A stretch of 64,000 nucleotides of DNA from JBGQOJ01 sp052119585. GTDB taxonomy: Bacteria > Pseudomonadota > Alphaproteobacteria > Rhodobacterales > Rhodobacteraceae. A program made the position numbers and the translations under genes. Numbering within the stretch: position 1 is the stretch's first letter; each line of letters starts with the position of its first letter. The DNA lies in contig NZ_JBGQOJ010000001.1 in the NCBI RefSeq assembly GCF_052119585.1, positions 558,001 to 622,000 of the forward strand, read 5' to 3'. The notes beneath the pieces were generated by a model. The model worked only from the letters and a program-made list of their open reading frames with translations. It made no database searches and was not told the DNA's origin. Shown here one piece after another: positions 8,512-16,905 of this stretch.

Positions 8512-10101
8512 CTAATGGCGGAAGTGGCGCATGCCGGTGAACACCATCGCAAGTCCGGCCTCGTCCGCCGCCGCGATCACCTCGTCGTCGCGCATCGAAC
8601 CGCCGGGCTGGATCACCGCCGTCGCGCCCGCCTCTGCCGCAGTCAGCAGACCATCGGAAAAGGGAAAGAACGCGTCCGACGCGACAACAGACCCGATGGT
8701 CAGCGGCGCGGGCAGGCCCATCGCCTCTGCCATGTCCTGCGCTTTGCGGGCGGCGATGCGGGTGCTGTCAACGCGGCTCATCTGACCTGCGCCGACGCCA
8801 ACGGTTGCACCATTCCTGACGTAGACAATGGCGTTCGACTTGACGTGCTTTGCAACTTTCCACGCGAACAGAAGGTCGGCAAGCTCTGCCTCTGTCGGCG
8901 CGCGTTTTGTCACGACCTTCAGGTCATCCAGTGTGATGTACCCGTTGTCCTTGTCCTGCACCAGCAACCCGCCGGACACCTGACGCACCGTCAAAGACCC
9001 GATCAGGGGGTCGGGCAAACCATCTGTCGTCAAAAGCCGCAGGTTCTTCTTTTTCGCGAAAATCTCGCGGGCGGCGGCATCGGCACCGGGGGCAATCACA
9101 ACCTCGGTAAAGATCTGCACGATCTCTTCGGCGGTTGCGGCATCCAGCGGCTGGTTCAGCGCCACAATCCCCCCAAAGGCAGAGGTGCGATCGCAATCAT
9201 AGGCCGCGCGGTAGGCCTCCAGCAGGGTCGCGCCACGCGCCACGCCGCAGGGGTTCGCGTGCTTGATGATCGCACAGGCGGGGCCGCCATCAGGTGCAAA
9301 TTCCGCCACCAGTTCGAATGCGGCATCGGTGTCGTTGATGTTGTTGTAGGACAGTTCCTTGCCCTGATGCTGCTGCGCTGTCGCAACGCCTGGGCGGTTG
9401 CTGCCATCTGTATAGAACGCCGCCGCCTGATGCGGGTTTTCGCCGTAGCGCAGCGTTTGGGCCAATGTGCCGGCAACCGCGCGACGGCGCGGCGCCGCCT
9501 CGTTCAGCGCACTTGCCATCCATGTAGAGACCGCCGCGTCATAGGCTGCGGTGCGGGCATATGCGGTCTGCGCCAGTGTCTGACGGAAGGCATAGCCGGT
9601 GGCGCCATCGTTCGCCTCAAGTTCTGCCAGCAGGGCTGCATAATCTTCGGTATCAACAACGACGTTCACGAAGGCATGGTTTTTGGCCGCAGCGCGGATC
9701 ATCGCGGGGCCGCCGATGTCGATATTCTCGATGCAGGTGTCATAGTCGGCACCCTTGGCGACGGTCGCCTCGAATGGGTAAAGGTTGACCACCAGCAGGT
9801 CGATCCCGCCGATACCGTGGGTTTCCATCGCGGCCAGATGCTCGTCATTGTCGCGCAGTGCCAGCAGACCGCCATGAACCGCCGGGTGCAGAGTCTTGAC
9901 CCGGCCATCCATCATCTCGGGGTATCCGGTGACATCCGCCACATCAATCACGGTCAACCCCGCCTGACGCAGGCTGGCGGCGGACCCGCCGGTTGACAGC
10001 AATTCGACCCCGCGCGCCGAAAGTGCACGGGCCAGATCAATCAGACCGGTCTTGTCGGATACAGAAAGAAGCGCGCGGCGCACAGGCGAAAGATCGGTCA
10101 T
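8512..10101 (-). CDS. purH: Bifunctional AICAR transformylase/IMP cyclohydrolase
   Basis: A 529-residue PurH catalysing the last two steps of IMP synthesis: formyl transfer to AICAR, then ring closure. The N-terminal MGS-like cyclohydrolase domain has SVSDKTGL, STGGSAASLR and GRVKTLHPAVHGG. The C-terminal transformylase domain has RYGENPHQAAAFY, IIKHANPCGVA, KHVKSNAIVY and PGGSMRDDEVIAAADE. Length fits the family. A GAGGAA ribosome-binding site precedes the ATG at 10101, 11 bp after the heparinase-like gene's stop. Confidence 0.98.
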   Translation of the reverse strand: MTDLSPVRRALLSVSDKTGLIDLARALSARGVELLSTGGSAASLRQAGLTVIDVADVTGYPEMMDGRVKTLHPAVHGGLLALRDNDEHLAAMETHGIGGIDLLVVNLYPFEATVAKGADYDTCIENIDIGGPAMIRAAAKNHAFVNVVVDTEDYAALLAELEANDGATGYAFRQTLAQTAYARTAAYDAAVSTWMASALNEAAPRRRAVAGTLAQTLRYGENPHQAAAFYTDGSNRPGVATAQQHQGKELSYNNINDTDAAFELVAEFAPDGGPACAIIKHANPCGVARGATLLEAYRAAYDCDRTSAFGGIVALNQPLDAATAEEIVQIFTEVVIAPGADAAAREIFAKKKNLRLLTTDGLPDPLIGSLTVRQVSGGLLVQDKDNGYITLDDLKVVTKRAPTEAELADLLFAWKVAKHVKSNAIVYVRNGATVGVGAGQMSRVDSTRIAARKAQDMAEAMGLPAPLTIGSVVASDAFFPFSDGLLTAAEAGATAVIQPGGSMRDDEVIAAADEAGLAMVFTGMRHFRH

Positions 10102-10112
10102 CGGGTCATTCC

Positions 10113-11870
10113 TCAGGTTATCAGTCCAGTGTCATCGGGATCGTCGCGCTCAAGGTCTCTGATGCTGAAGGGCGTATCCTGAGCCTTGGCAAGCGTCCAT
10201 GTGACCCGCGTCGCATAGTCCATTGCGACGGCAGATAGAACAACCTGTTTTGTCGCGCGTGGCTTTAATCGGCCTTTTTCCAGATAAACACTCGGGTCCA
10301 GCGTCAATTTTGCGGTTCCGTCATGGCGAAACACCCAGATTTCACCGCTTTTCAGCGCCATCGAGATCGCGGTGCCACCCAGATCAATCTCTGCATCGAC
10401 GTCGGGGTGCAGGTGAAACCGGACGGTAAACAGAATGCCCTGCAATTTCGACCTGTCCAGCATCCGGTCAAACAGGCGTTTGTCGGCCTCCGACAGCACA
10501 TGCAGCGTTTCCTCGCCGGTAACGGCACGCCCGTCGTTCGATATATCCAAGCGCCGCACATGGGTGATGCCATGGGTCGAGACATATCCCGAATGCGAGG
10601 CCTGAAGGCTGGTGCCGTCGTTCAGAACCGACTGCTGCACCCTGACATCGCGGGGCACATCGACCAGCAATTCGCGCTGCCCACCGGCCGCAAAGCCGCC
10701 GCCACCAAGGCGGGACGACGAAAAACCCTCGATCCCCAAGGCGGAATGCGACGGCGTGGCCCGCCCCGCGCGCCGCCATTCCTCGCCGAACGACGCACCA
10801 GAGCCGCAACTGACAATCAACGGACGCCGCCCCGACGTCAGCTCGAACGCAAGCGTGGACGCGTGCCCCCCGCCGGATGCGGCCCCGACGGGCGGTGCGC
10901 TGGCATCGACGATGACGCTGGTCCGTCCGGCGGACAGGCGAGCGTATCCCATCGAAAGGCCAGTGGTTGCGCTTGCTCTGATGCCCGACATCGCAAGCGC
11001 AAAGTCCAGATGCCCCTCGCCCCCGCGACCGCCACCCTGAAACCGCGCAAGGCCGCCATCGGAATGGCGCAGCGCCCGCAGCGTTGGCGCGATCCGCTCG
11101 ATCGCCTGCAAATGCTCTGTTCGGGGGGTTCTGCCCGCTTCGGTCAGGGCGGACGCGCACCATGTCAAAAGGGTGAATACCTCTAGCAACTCTTCCGGGT
11201 TGCGTGTGGGAATTCCGCCTTCTTCGTCAATTTGCGATGAACACTCCCGCGCCAAAGCCTTTATCGCCGGCGCGACATAGCGGTCCATGCCGGTCAGGGA
11301 CAACCCCGCGTAAATCAAACCTGTCAGCGCCTCGAACCTCGGCAGACCTGCTGCCGCACTTTGCCACCGGCGGCTGAGAAATATGGTCTGATGGGCCAAC
11401 GAGCCGAAGTAGGCCTCGGACATTGCGCGGTCCTGACCGTTCAGAAGGAACAGCGCATGATTGATCCACCGGATCATCCGCCGCCCCGTCAGGTCAGGCG
11501 ACCAACCCGGCCCGCGGCCGCGGCCAAATCGCTCGATCCAGCCTTGGGTCCAATCCTGCGCCGATTTTCGCGCGGCAATATCCCCCACCGCCGCCAGATC
11601 ATCAAGCCATGCGAACCCGTGCAACTGCTGCTCGAAGGTCGGGTCGGGCATCGGCAGTTCCCACATCGGGGTATTGGCGGCCTCGACCAGATATCCGGCA
11701 AACAGAAAGTTCCCGGCGGTCAACTGCCGACCACGGGCAAACGACCCCATCGTTCTGGGCTCTGGTTGCGATACGAACCCGGTGGCAGGGCGCGCCAAGC
11801 CGCTTAACCGCGCATGAAAGCGGTTCATCCAGCGCGTTTTCCGCCTGGGCCAACTTTCTTTCCGGGTCAC
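10113..11870 (-). CDS. Heparinase II/III family protein
   Basis: A protein of up to 585 residues. The N-terminal helical part (about residues 40-250) resembles the alpha/alpha toroid of heparinase II/III-type polysaccharide lyases, for example GSFARGRQLTAGNFLFAG. The C-terminal half is rich in beta strands and has the family pattern with GATPSHSAL-like and RRPLIVSCGSG segments. No signal peptide is seen, which is odd for a lyase of external glycans. The GTG at 11870 or ATG at 11828 could start it. Its place between rsmB and purH is conserved in roseobacters as far as I recall, yet its substrate is unknown. Confidence 0.82.
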   Translation of the reverse strand: MTRKESWPRRKTRWMNRFHARLSGLARPATGFVSQPEPRTMGSFARGRQLTAGNFLFAGYLVEAANTPMWELPMPDPTFEQQLHGFAWLDDLAAVGDIAARKSAQDWTQGWIERFGRGRGPGWSPDLTGRRMIRWINHALFLLNGQDRAMSEAYFGSLAHQTIFLSRRWQSAAAGLPRFEALTGLIYAGLSLTGMDRYVAPAIKALARECSSQIDEEGGIPTRNPEELLEVFTLLTWCASALTEAGRTPRTEHLQAIERIAPTLRALRHSDGGLARFQGGGRGGEGHLDFALAMSGIRASATTGLSMGYARLSAGRTSVIVDASAPPVGAASGGGHASTLAFELTSGRRPLIVSCGSGASFGEEWRRAGRATPSHSALGIEGFSSSRLGGGGFAAGGQRELLVDVPRDVRVQQSVLNDGTSLQASHSGYVSTHGITHVRRLDISNDGRAVTGEETLHVLSEADKRLFDRMLDRSKLQGILFTVRFHLHPDVDAEIDLGGTAISMALKSGEIWVFRHDGTAKLTLDPSVYLEKGRLKPRATKQVVLSAVAMDYATRVTWTLAKAQDTPFSIRDLERDDPDDTGLIT

Positions 11871-11958
11871 GCCTGCCTCGCCTTGCTAACCAAGTGCTTC
11901 ATTGCTCGACCACAATGATACGCGGGGCAATCGCACCTGTCACCGCCGAAATCCGGCC

Positions 11959-13248
11959 TTAGGCGTCTTTACGGAAGGCGACGATGAAAAACCCGTCCAT
12001 CCCGCCAATATCCGCCCAATAGTCGGGACGCAGACGCAAACCGCCCTCGACAGACATCCAGGCCGGATCAATTCCCGCAAGCTCCAGCGCTTTGGTGTCT
12101 ACGGTCAGCCCACGCTGACGCGACAAGGCATCGGTGACCTGAATTTCACCCTCGTCGGGCAACAGCGAACAGGTGCAATAGACCAGACGACCGCCCGGCT
12201 TCAGCATCTGCACGGCGCGGTCGATCATCTGCGCCTGCAAGTCGAACAACCCCGGGAAATCGCCGCCGTCCTTGGCATAGGGCAAATCGGCATGCCTGCG
12301 GATCGTGCCCGTCGCGGAACAGGGCGCATCCAGAAGGATCGCATCGAACAGCTCTTCGGGTTCCCACGCAAGCGCGTCCGCGACAATGGTCGTTGCCGTC
12401 AGGCCGGTCCGGCTGAGGTTTTCGCGCACACGCCCCATGCGCCCTTCGGAAATATCAAGCGCGGTCACATCGGCACCGGCGGCGGCCAGCTGCATCGTCT
12501 TGCCACCCGGTGCGCAGCAAAGATCAAGCACGCGTTCGCCCTTTTGGACGGCAAGAACACGTGCGGGAATGGCTGCGGCGGCATCCTGCACCCACCAATC
12601 GCCCGCCTCGAAGCCAGGCAGGCCGGTGACCTGAACATTGCCTTCCACCCGAACGCTGCCCGTTGGCAGAACCGCGCCGGAGACCTGCTGTGCCAGCGCC
12701 TCGGCATCGCCGTTTTTCGGGGTCAGATCCAAAGGTGCGCCTTGTGCCTGCACCGCCTCAATGGCCGTGATGACCGCCTTGCCATAATCCGCGATCAGCG
12801 GTTTACGCAGCCATTTCGGCATCTGCGACGGTGGCAAACCACCCCAGACAGACGGGCCATCGGCGGCGATCTTGCGGCAGACCGCGTTGACCAGACCGGC
12901 CATCGCACTGGTATGTTTGCCAAGGCGCGTCATTTCGACCGCCGCGTCGACCACACCATGCGCCGGTGTCTTCTCTGCGCACATCTCGACCGTGGCCAGA
13001 CGCAATGTGTTGTGCACCGAAATGCCCGGAACCTTGTGCAGGTATTTTCCCAGCATCCGGTCGGCGCGATCCATTCCCCGCAGGGTGGTCATCGCCAGAC
13101 GCTGCGCACGGGCGCGGTCTTGCGGCTCCAGCCCGGCCAACGGGCCTTTGGGATGATTGGCAAGTTCCGAGATCAGCATCCCGTCCCCAAGGACGGAATC
13201 CAGCATCTGAACCGCAGCGCGGCGAGGGGCGAGGCCGGGTTTTGACAT
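11959..13248 (-). CDS. rsmB: RsmB-family rRNA cytosine-C5 methyltransferase
   Basis: A 429-residue protein with an N-terminal NusB-like RNA-binding domain (residues 1-140) and a C-terminal SAM-dependent methyltransferase domain. VLDLCCAPGGKTMQLAA binds SAM. DAPCSATGTIRRHADL and VYCTCSLLPDEGE carry the two cysteines used by m5C methyltransferases. It probably modifies 16S rRNA (C967 in E. coli numbering). It is the first gene of the minus-strand operon that continues through the heparinase-like gene and purH to rmuC, and diverges from a DUF1674 gene. Confidence 0.92.
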   Translation of the reverse strand: MSKPGLAPRRAAVQMLDSVLGDGMLISELANHPKGPLAGLEPQDRARAQRLAMTTLRGMDRADRMLGKYLHKVPGISVHNTLRLATVEMCAEKTPAHGVVDAAVEMTRLGKHTSAMAGLVNAVCRKIAADGPSVWGGLPPSQMPKWLRKPLIADYGKAVITAIEAVQAQGAPLDLTPKNGDAEALAQQVSGAVLPTGSVRVEGNVQVTGLPGFEAGDWWVQDAAAAIPARVLAVQKGERVLDLCCAPGGKTMQLAAAGADVTALDISEGRMGRVRENLSRTGLTATTIVADALAWEPEELFDAILLDAPCSATGTIRRHADLPYAKDGGDFPGLFDLQAQMIDRAVQMLKPGGRLVYCTCSLLPDEGEIQVTDALSRQRGLTVDTKALELAGIDPAWMSVEGGLRLRPDYWADIGGMDGFFIVAFRKDA

Positions 13249-13324
13249 CTGGGCATCCTTTGAAATCTTGTTTCGTTCGTCGGGGGACGTATATCATGGG
13301 AACAAGCGCCACAAGGATGACACG

Positions 13325-13504
13325 ATGACCGATGAAACCCGAACCGACCTTCCCCCTGCCGCACTTCGCGCATTGCAGGAGGCCGAAGATCGCAGAAAAG
13401 CGGCCAAAGCTTTGGAATTGCCCACAGAACTTGGTGGACGCAAGGGCCCCGAGCCAGTGCGCTTTGGCGATTGGGAAAAAAAGGGAATCGCGATAGATTT
13501 TTAG
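13325..13504 (+). CDS. DUF1674 protein (SDHAF4-like succinate dehydrogenase assembly factor)
   Basis: A 59-residue protein ending with the hallmark GGRKGPEPVRFGDWEKKGIAIDF-type tail (G-PEP-R-GDWE-KG---DF). Eukaryotic SDHAF4 homologues protect the flavinylated SdhA subunit during complex II assembly; the bacterial role is inferred from this. An AAGGATGAC ribosome-binding site precedes the ATG. It stands alone, diverging from rsmB and convergent with the next gene. Confidence 0.88.
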   Translation: MTDETRTDLPPAALRALQEAEDRRKAAKALELPTELGGRKGPEPVRFGDWEKKGIAIDF

Positions 13505-13507
13505 GCG

Positions 13508-13864
13508 CTATCGCAGGCGCAGGTCTGCGTATCGCCCGTTTCCCCTGTCAGAGATGAAGCGGATCGTGTCGCCAGCCACCTTAACACTCTGGCAATTCGG
13601 CCCCAGATCACGGTCTCCCCAAGAAAGATCCCGGCAGAAAAAGCCGTTGGTCCAAGTCCATGCACCGGTCACGGATTGCCCGAATGCCGCACCGGTGATC
13701 TTTCCATCCTGCGTGACATCAAGCTGAATTCCAAGCCGCGTCAGGCTCTTGCCCGACACGACCCTCAGAAACGATGACCTGTCCTGCACCGTGGTAAATT
13801 CCTCGGCCAGTGCCGGGGCTCCCGCAATACCGACCAACAAAGCTGCGATGAGTAATCGAATCAC
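13508..13864 (-). CDS. Small secreted protein of unknown function
   Basis: A 118-residue protein with a clear signal peptide (MIRLLIAALLVGIAGAPALA) and a mature domain of about 98 residues. It has a beta-rich pattern (LDVTQDGKITGAAFG, GAWTWTNGFFCRDLSW) and two cysteines that could form a disulfide in the periplasm. I do not recognise a named family with confidence. It is a single gene between the DUF1674 gene and dapB; its stop lies 3 bp past the DUF1674 stop. Confidence 0.7.
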   Translation of the reverse strand: MIRLLIAALLVGIAGAPALAEEFTTVQDRSSFLRVVSGKSLTRLGIQLDVTQDGKITGAAFGQSVTGAWTWTNGFFCRDLSWGDRDLGPNCQSVKVAGDTIRFISDRGNGRYADLRLR

Positions 13865-13944
13865 CTGATCTATCCCAACCGATTTGCTCTTTTACGCAGC
13901 AATAGCCGGCCTGGATGACTCTTTCGTAAACACGCGCGCCAAGA

Positions 13945-14754
13945 TTAAAGCCCAAGCACATCCATCATGTCGTATTCGCCCGGCTTCTGGTCCTGCCCCC
14001 AAAGAGCCGCCTTCAACGCACCCCGCGCAAAAATGCGCCGGTCTGTCGCGACATGGCGCAGGATGATGCGCTCGCCATCGGCGGCAAACAGCACGTCATG
14101 CTCGCCCACAATATCCCCACCGCGAATAGCCGAGAACCCGATGTCGCCGCGCCGCCTTGGCCCGGTGACGCCGTCACGCCCGCTGTCCGACACCTCTGAC
14201 AACACAACGCCACGACCCGTTGCCGCGGCCTCGCCCAGCATCAGCGCCGTGCCGGATGGTGCGTCGACCTTGTGGCGGTGATGCGCCTCGATCACCTCGA
14301 TGTCGAAATCGGCGTCCAGCGCCTGCGCTACTTTTTGTGTCAGCTTTACCAGCAGGTTAACCCCAAGGCTCATGTTCCCTGCCCGCACGATCACCGCGTG
14401 ACGCGCGGCGGCTTTGATCTTTGCAAGATCGTCGTCGGTCATGCCGGTGGTGCCGATCACATGAACCGCACGCGCCTGCGCGGCCAATGCGGCAAAACCG
14501 ATCGTCGCGGCGGGGGCGGTAAAATCAATCACCGCCTGCGCCTTGGAAAAAACATCCAGCGCATCGTCGGTCACAACCACGCCCGCCTCGGCGCCGCCCA
14601 TGGCAACCCCAATATCGCGCCCGATCCAGTCATGGCCGGTCCGCTCTACCACGCCAACCAGCCGCGCCTTGCCGCTGTCCAGAACCTCGCGGATCAACAT
14701 CTGACCCATGCGCCCGGATGCCCCCGTAATCACTATGCCCGGCAGTTCGCCCAT
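13945..14754 (-). CDS. dapB: 4-hydroxy-tetrahydrodipicolinate reductase
   Basis: A 269-residue DapB that reduces the dapA product with NAD(P)H in lysine and meso-diaminopimelate synthesis. The N-terminal nucleotide-binding motif is ITGASGRMGQMLI. The active-site signature EAHHRHKVDAPSGTAL (HHxxKxDxPSGTA) is intact, and the C-terminal SAIRGGDIVGEHDVLF segment is conserved. The start at 14754 is preceded by AGGAGACG; a longer frame to 14808 is unlikely. It diverges from rbfA. Confidence 0.97.
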   Translation of the reverse strand: MGELPGIVITGASGRMGQMLIREVLDSGKARLVGVVERTGHDWIGRDIGVAMGGAEAGVVVTDDALDVFSKAQAVIDFTAPAATIGFAALAAQARAVHVIGTTGMTDDDLAKIKAAARHAVIVRAGNMSLGVNLLVKLTQKVAQALDADFDIEVIEAHHRHKVDAPSGTALMLGEAAATGRGVVLSEVSDSGRDGVTGPRRRGDIGFSAIRGGDIVGEHDVLFAADGERIILRHVATDRRIFARGALKAALWGQDQKPGEYDMMDVLGL

Positions 14755-14853
14755 CTTCCGTCTCCTCATGCTATCGGATGATTTAGCCCCTACGCGCCCC
14801 GCCTGCAAAGCGATAGGTTGCGGGAGACGTCGTTCCGCCTTACATCAGCGCCC

Positions 14854-15258
14854 ATGGCACAGAAAAGATCCTCCTCCGGCCCGTCTCAACGTCAGCTTCG
14901 CGTCGGCGAACTGATCCGTCGCACCCTGTCCGACGCGCTGATGCGCGGCGAGGTCCACGACCCCGATCTGAACCGCATCTCGATCACCGTCGGCGAGGTC
15001 GTCACCTCGTCGGATCTGCGGGTCGCGACGGCGTATATTCTGCCGCTGGGCGGTGAAGGCGCCGAAGAGGCGCTGTCGGCCCTGCGCCGTAACCGCCACG
15101 AGCTGCGCCGCCTTGTCTCCAAGGCGATGACGATGAAATACTCGCCAGAGCTGCGCTTTCAGATCGACCAGACCTTCGAGCGGATGGATCACACCCGCCG
15201 GCTGTTCGAAAACGAGCAGGTCCAGAAAGACATAGCGGCCCCCGACGAGGAAGAGTGA
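14854..15258 (+). CDS. rbfA: 30S ribosome-binding factor A
   Basis: A 134-residue RbfA, a KH-type protein that binds immature 30S subunits and helps 16S rRNA 5'-end maturation. The recognisable core is RVGELIRRTLSDALMRGEV, SITVGEVVTSSDLRVATAYI and LRFQIDQTFERMDH. ATG at 14854 (MAQKRSSSG) is preferred to a TTG at 14818 because the extra residues are not conserved. It is followed by truB, a common rbfA-truB pairing. Confidence 0.95.
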   Translation: MAQKRSSSGPSQRQLRVGELIRRTLSDALMRGEVHDPDLNRISITVGEVVTSSDLRVATAYILPLGGEGAEEALSALRRNRHELRRLVSKAMTMKYSPELRFQIDQTFERMDHTRRLFENEQVQKDIAAPDEEE

Positions 15259-15314
15259 CGCAAAGGCCATAAGGCCGCGTTCCGCCCCCCAACCTTACGA
15301 ATGGAGCCCGCACG

Positions 15315-16220
15315 ATGGGACGCAGAAAATCAGGCCGCGATGTGCATGGCTGGCTGATCGTTGACAAACCTGCGGGGATTTCCTCGAATGCGGTCGTGAA
15401 CAAGGTTCGCTGGGCGTTGGGCGCGAACAAGGCGGGGCACGCGGGCACCCTTGACCCCGAAGCGACAGGCGTTCTGGCCGTGGCACTGGGAGAGGCGACC
15501 AAAACCGTGCCCTACATCACCGACGCGCTGAAGGCCTATGTTTTTACCGTCCGTCTGGGTCAGGCCACCAATACCGACGATGCCGAAGGCGAGGTGATCG
15601 CCAGTTCCGACCTGCGCCCGACCGACGAAGAGATCACCGCCGCCCTTGCGCCCCTGACCGGGGAAATCATGCAGGTGCCGCCGAAATTCTCGGCCGTAAA
15701 GATCGACGGCCAGCGCGCCTATAAACTTGCCCGCGACGATGAAGAGTTCGAGATCGCCGCGCGCCCGCTTTGGGTCGAGGAACTGAACTTTATCGAACGC
15801 CCCGATGCCGACCATGTCGTGCTGGAAATGATCTGCGGCAAGGGTGGATACGTCCGCGCCATCGCCCGCGATCTGGGCGAGGCTTTGGGCTGTTGCGCCC
15901 ATGTGCAATCCCTGCGCCGCACATGGTCGGGACCGTTCGATGCAGAGGACGGGATCACCCTTGATCTGGTGGACAGCCTTGCCAAAGACCCGCAACTGGA
16001 CACCTATCTTTTGCCGCTGGAAATCGGGCTGGCTGATCTGCCTGAACTGCACTGCACAGCCGAGGGCGCATCAAAGCTGCGGCACGGGAACCCGGGAATG
16101 GTTCTGACATCGAACGCGGAATACGGCGACGAGGCCTGGGCCTCTCTGAACGGCAAAGCCATCGCCGTCGGGGTCTACAAGGCGGGCGAACTGCACCCGT
16201 CGCGTGTATTCAACACCTGA
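15315..16220 (+). CDS. truB: tRNA pseudouridine-55 synthase
   Basis: A 301-residue TruB that makes the conserved pseudouridine in the T-loop of tRNAs. The catalytic motif is GHAGTLDPEATGVL (Asp nucleophile), with Glu where many TruB proteins have Leu. WLIVDKPAGISSN, MQVPPKFSAVKIDGQRAY and GGYVRAIARDLGEALG are also conserved. It lies 56 bp after rbfA. Confidence 0.96.
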   Translation: MGRRKSGRDVHGWLIVDKPAGISSNAVVNKVRWALGANKAGHAGTLDPEATGVLAVALGEATKTVPYITDALKAYVFTVRLGQATNTDDAEGEVIASSDLRPTDEEITAALAPLTGEIMQVPPKFSAVKIDGQRAYKLARDDEEFEIAARPLWVEELNFIERPDADHVVLEMICGKGGYVRAIARDLGEALGCCAHVQSLRRTWSGPFDAEDGITLDLVDSLAKDPQLDTYLLPLEIGLADLPELHCTAEGASKLRHGNPGMVLTSNAEYGDEAWASLNGKAIAVGVYKAGELHPSRVFNT

Positions 16221-16300
16221 CAAAAGCCGGGCGGGGGGCTGTCCCATCAGGGGGGCCGAAAGAGCTGTTATTCCCTCGCTCTATCGCTAAGGTGACCGAC

Positions 16301-16864
16301 ATGGAATTCGACCCAAGTACACAGCACGACCCCGGTGGAAAGGTCCGCCTTGCCCTGCCCGAAGGCGTGATCGGTGGCGCGACATTTTCGGACTGCGGGC
16401 GCTACAGGCAAAGCCTGTCGCGCGATTGGACCCCTACGGGTCAGGTGCCGCGCACGATCATGTTTCTGGGTCAGAACCCATCGGTCGCAGGCATCGAGGT
16501 TTCGGACCCGACCTGCCACAAAGAGGTGTCTTTTGCGATGCGCTGGGGGTTCACCCGCTATCTGAAGGGCAACATGCTGGACTGGCGGGCAACATCGCCA
16601 ACGGACGTGCCAAATGACCCGGATCTGGCATGCAGCCCTGCCAATATTCCTGCGCTTCTGGACATGGCAGCAGAGTCTGAACTTATTGTTCTGGCCTACG
16701 GAAACCTGCACAAACGCCATCAGCAGACTGTAGGGCAAATTCTGACCGCGATCCGGGCAACCGGCGTTCCGCTTTACTGCCTTGGCCTGAACAAAGACGG
16801 ATCGGCCAAACATCCACTATATCTGCGCAATGACACGGACCTTATAGAATTCCCGAATACATAA
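16301..16864 (+). CDS. DUF1643 domain protein
   Basis: A 187-residue cytosolic protein matching the DUF1643 pattern: RYRQSLSRDWTP near the N-terminus, FLGQNPSVAG, DPTCHKEVSFAMRWGF, and LNKDGSAKHPLYL at the C-terminus. The family is widespread but its function is unknown; the layout resembles uracil-DNA-glycosylase-like folds, which is only an impression. The ATG at 16301 is preceded by AAGG at the right distance, so the in-frame GTG at 16292 is not needed. It stands just before a decayed mprF gene. Confidence 0.8.
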   Translation: MEFDPSTQHDPGGKVRLALPEGVIGGATFSDCGRYRQSLSRDWTPTGQVPRTIMFLGQNPSVAGIEVSDPTCHKEVSFAMRWGFTRYLKGNMLDWRATSPTDVPNDPDLACSPANIPALLDMAAESELIVLAYGNLHKRHQQTVGQILTAIRATGVPLYCLGLNKDGSAKHPLYLRNDTDLIEFPNT

Positions 16865-16905
16865 AGACAACAACGACCGGTAGGAACTTCGAGGATCAAC
16901 GGGAC

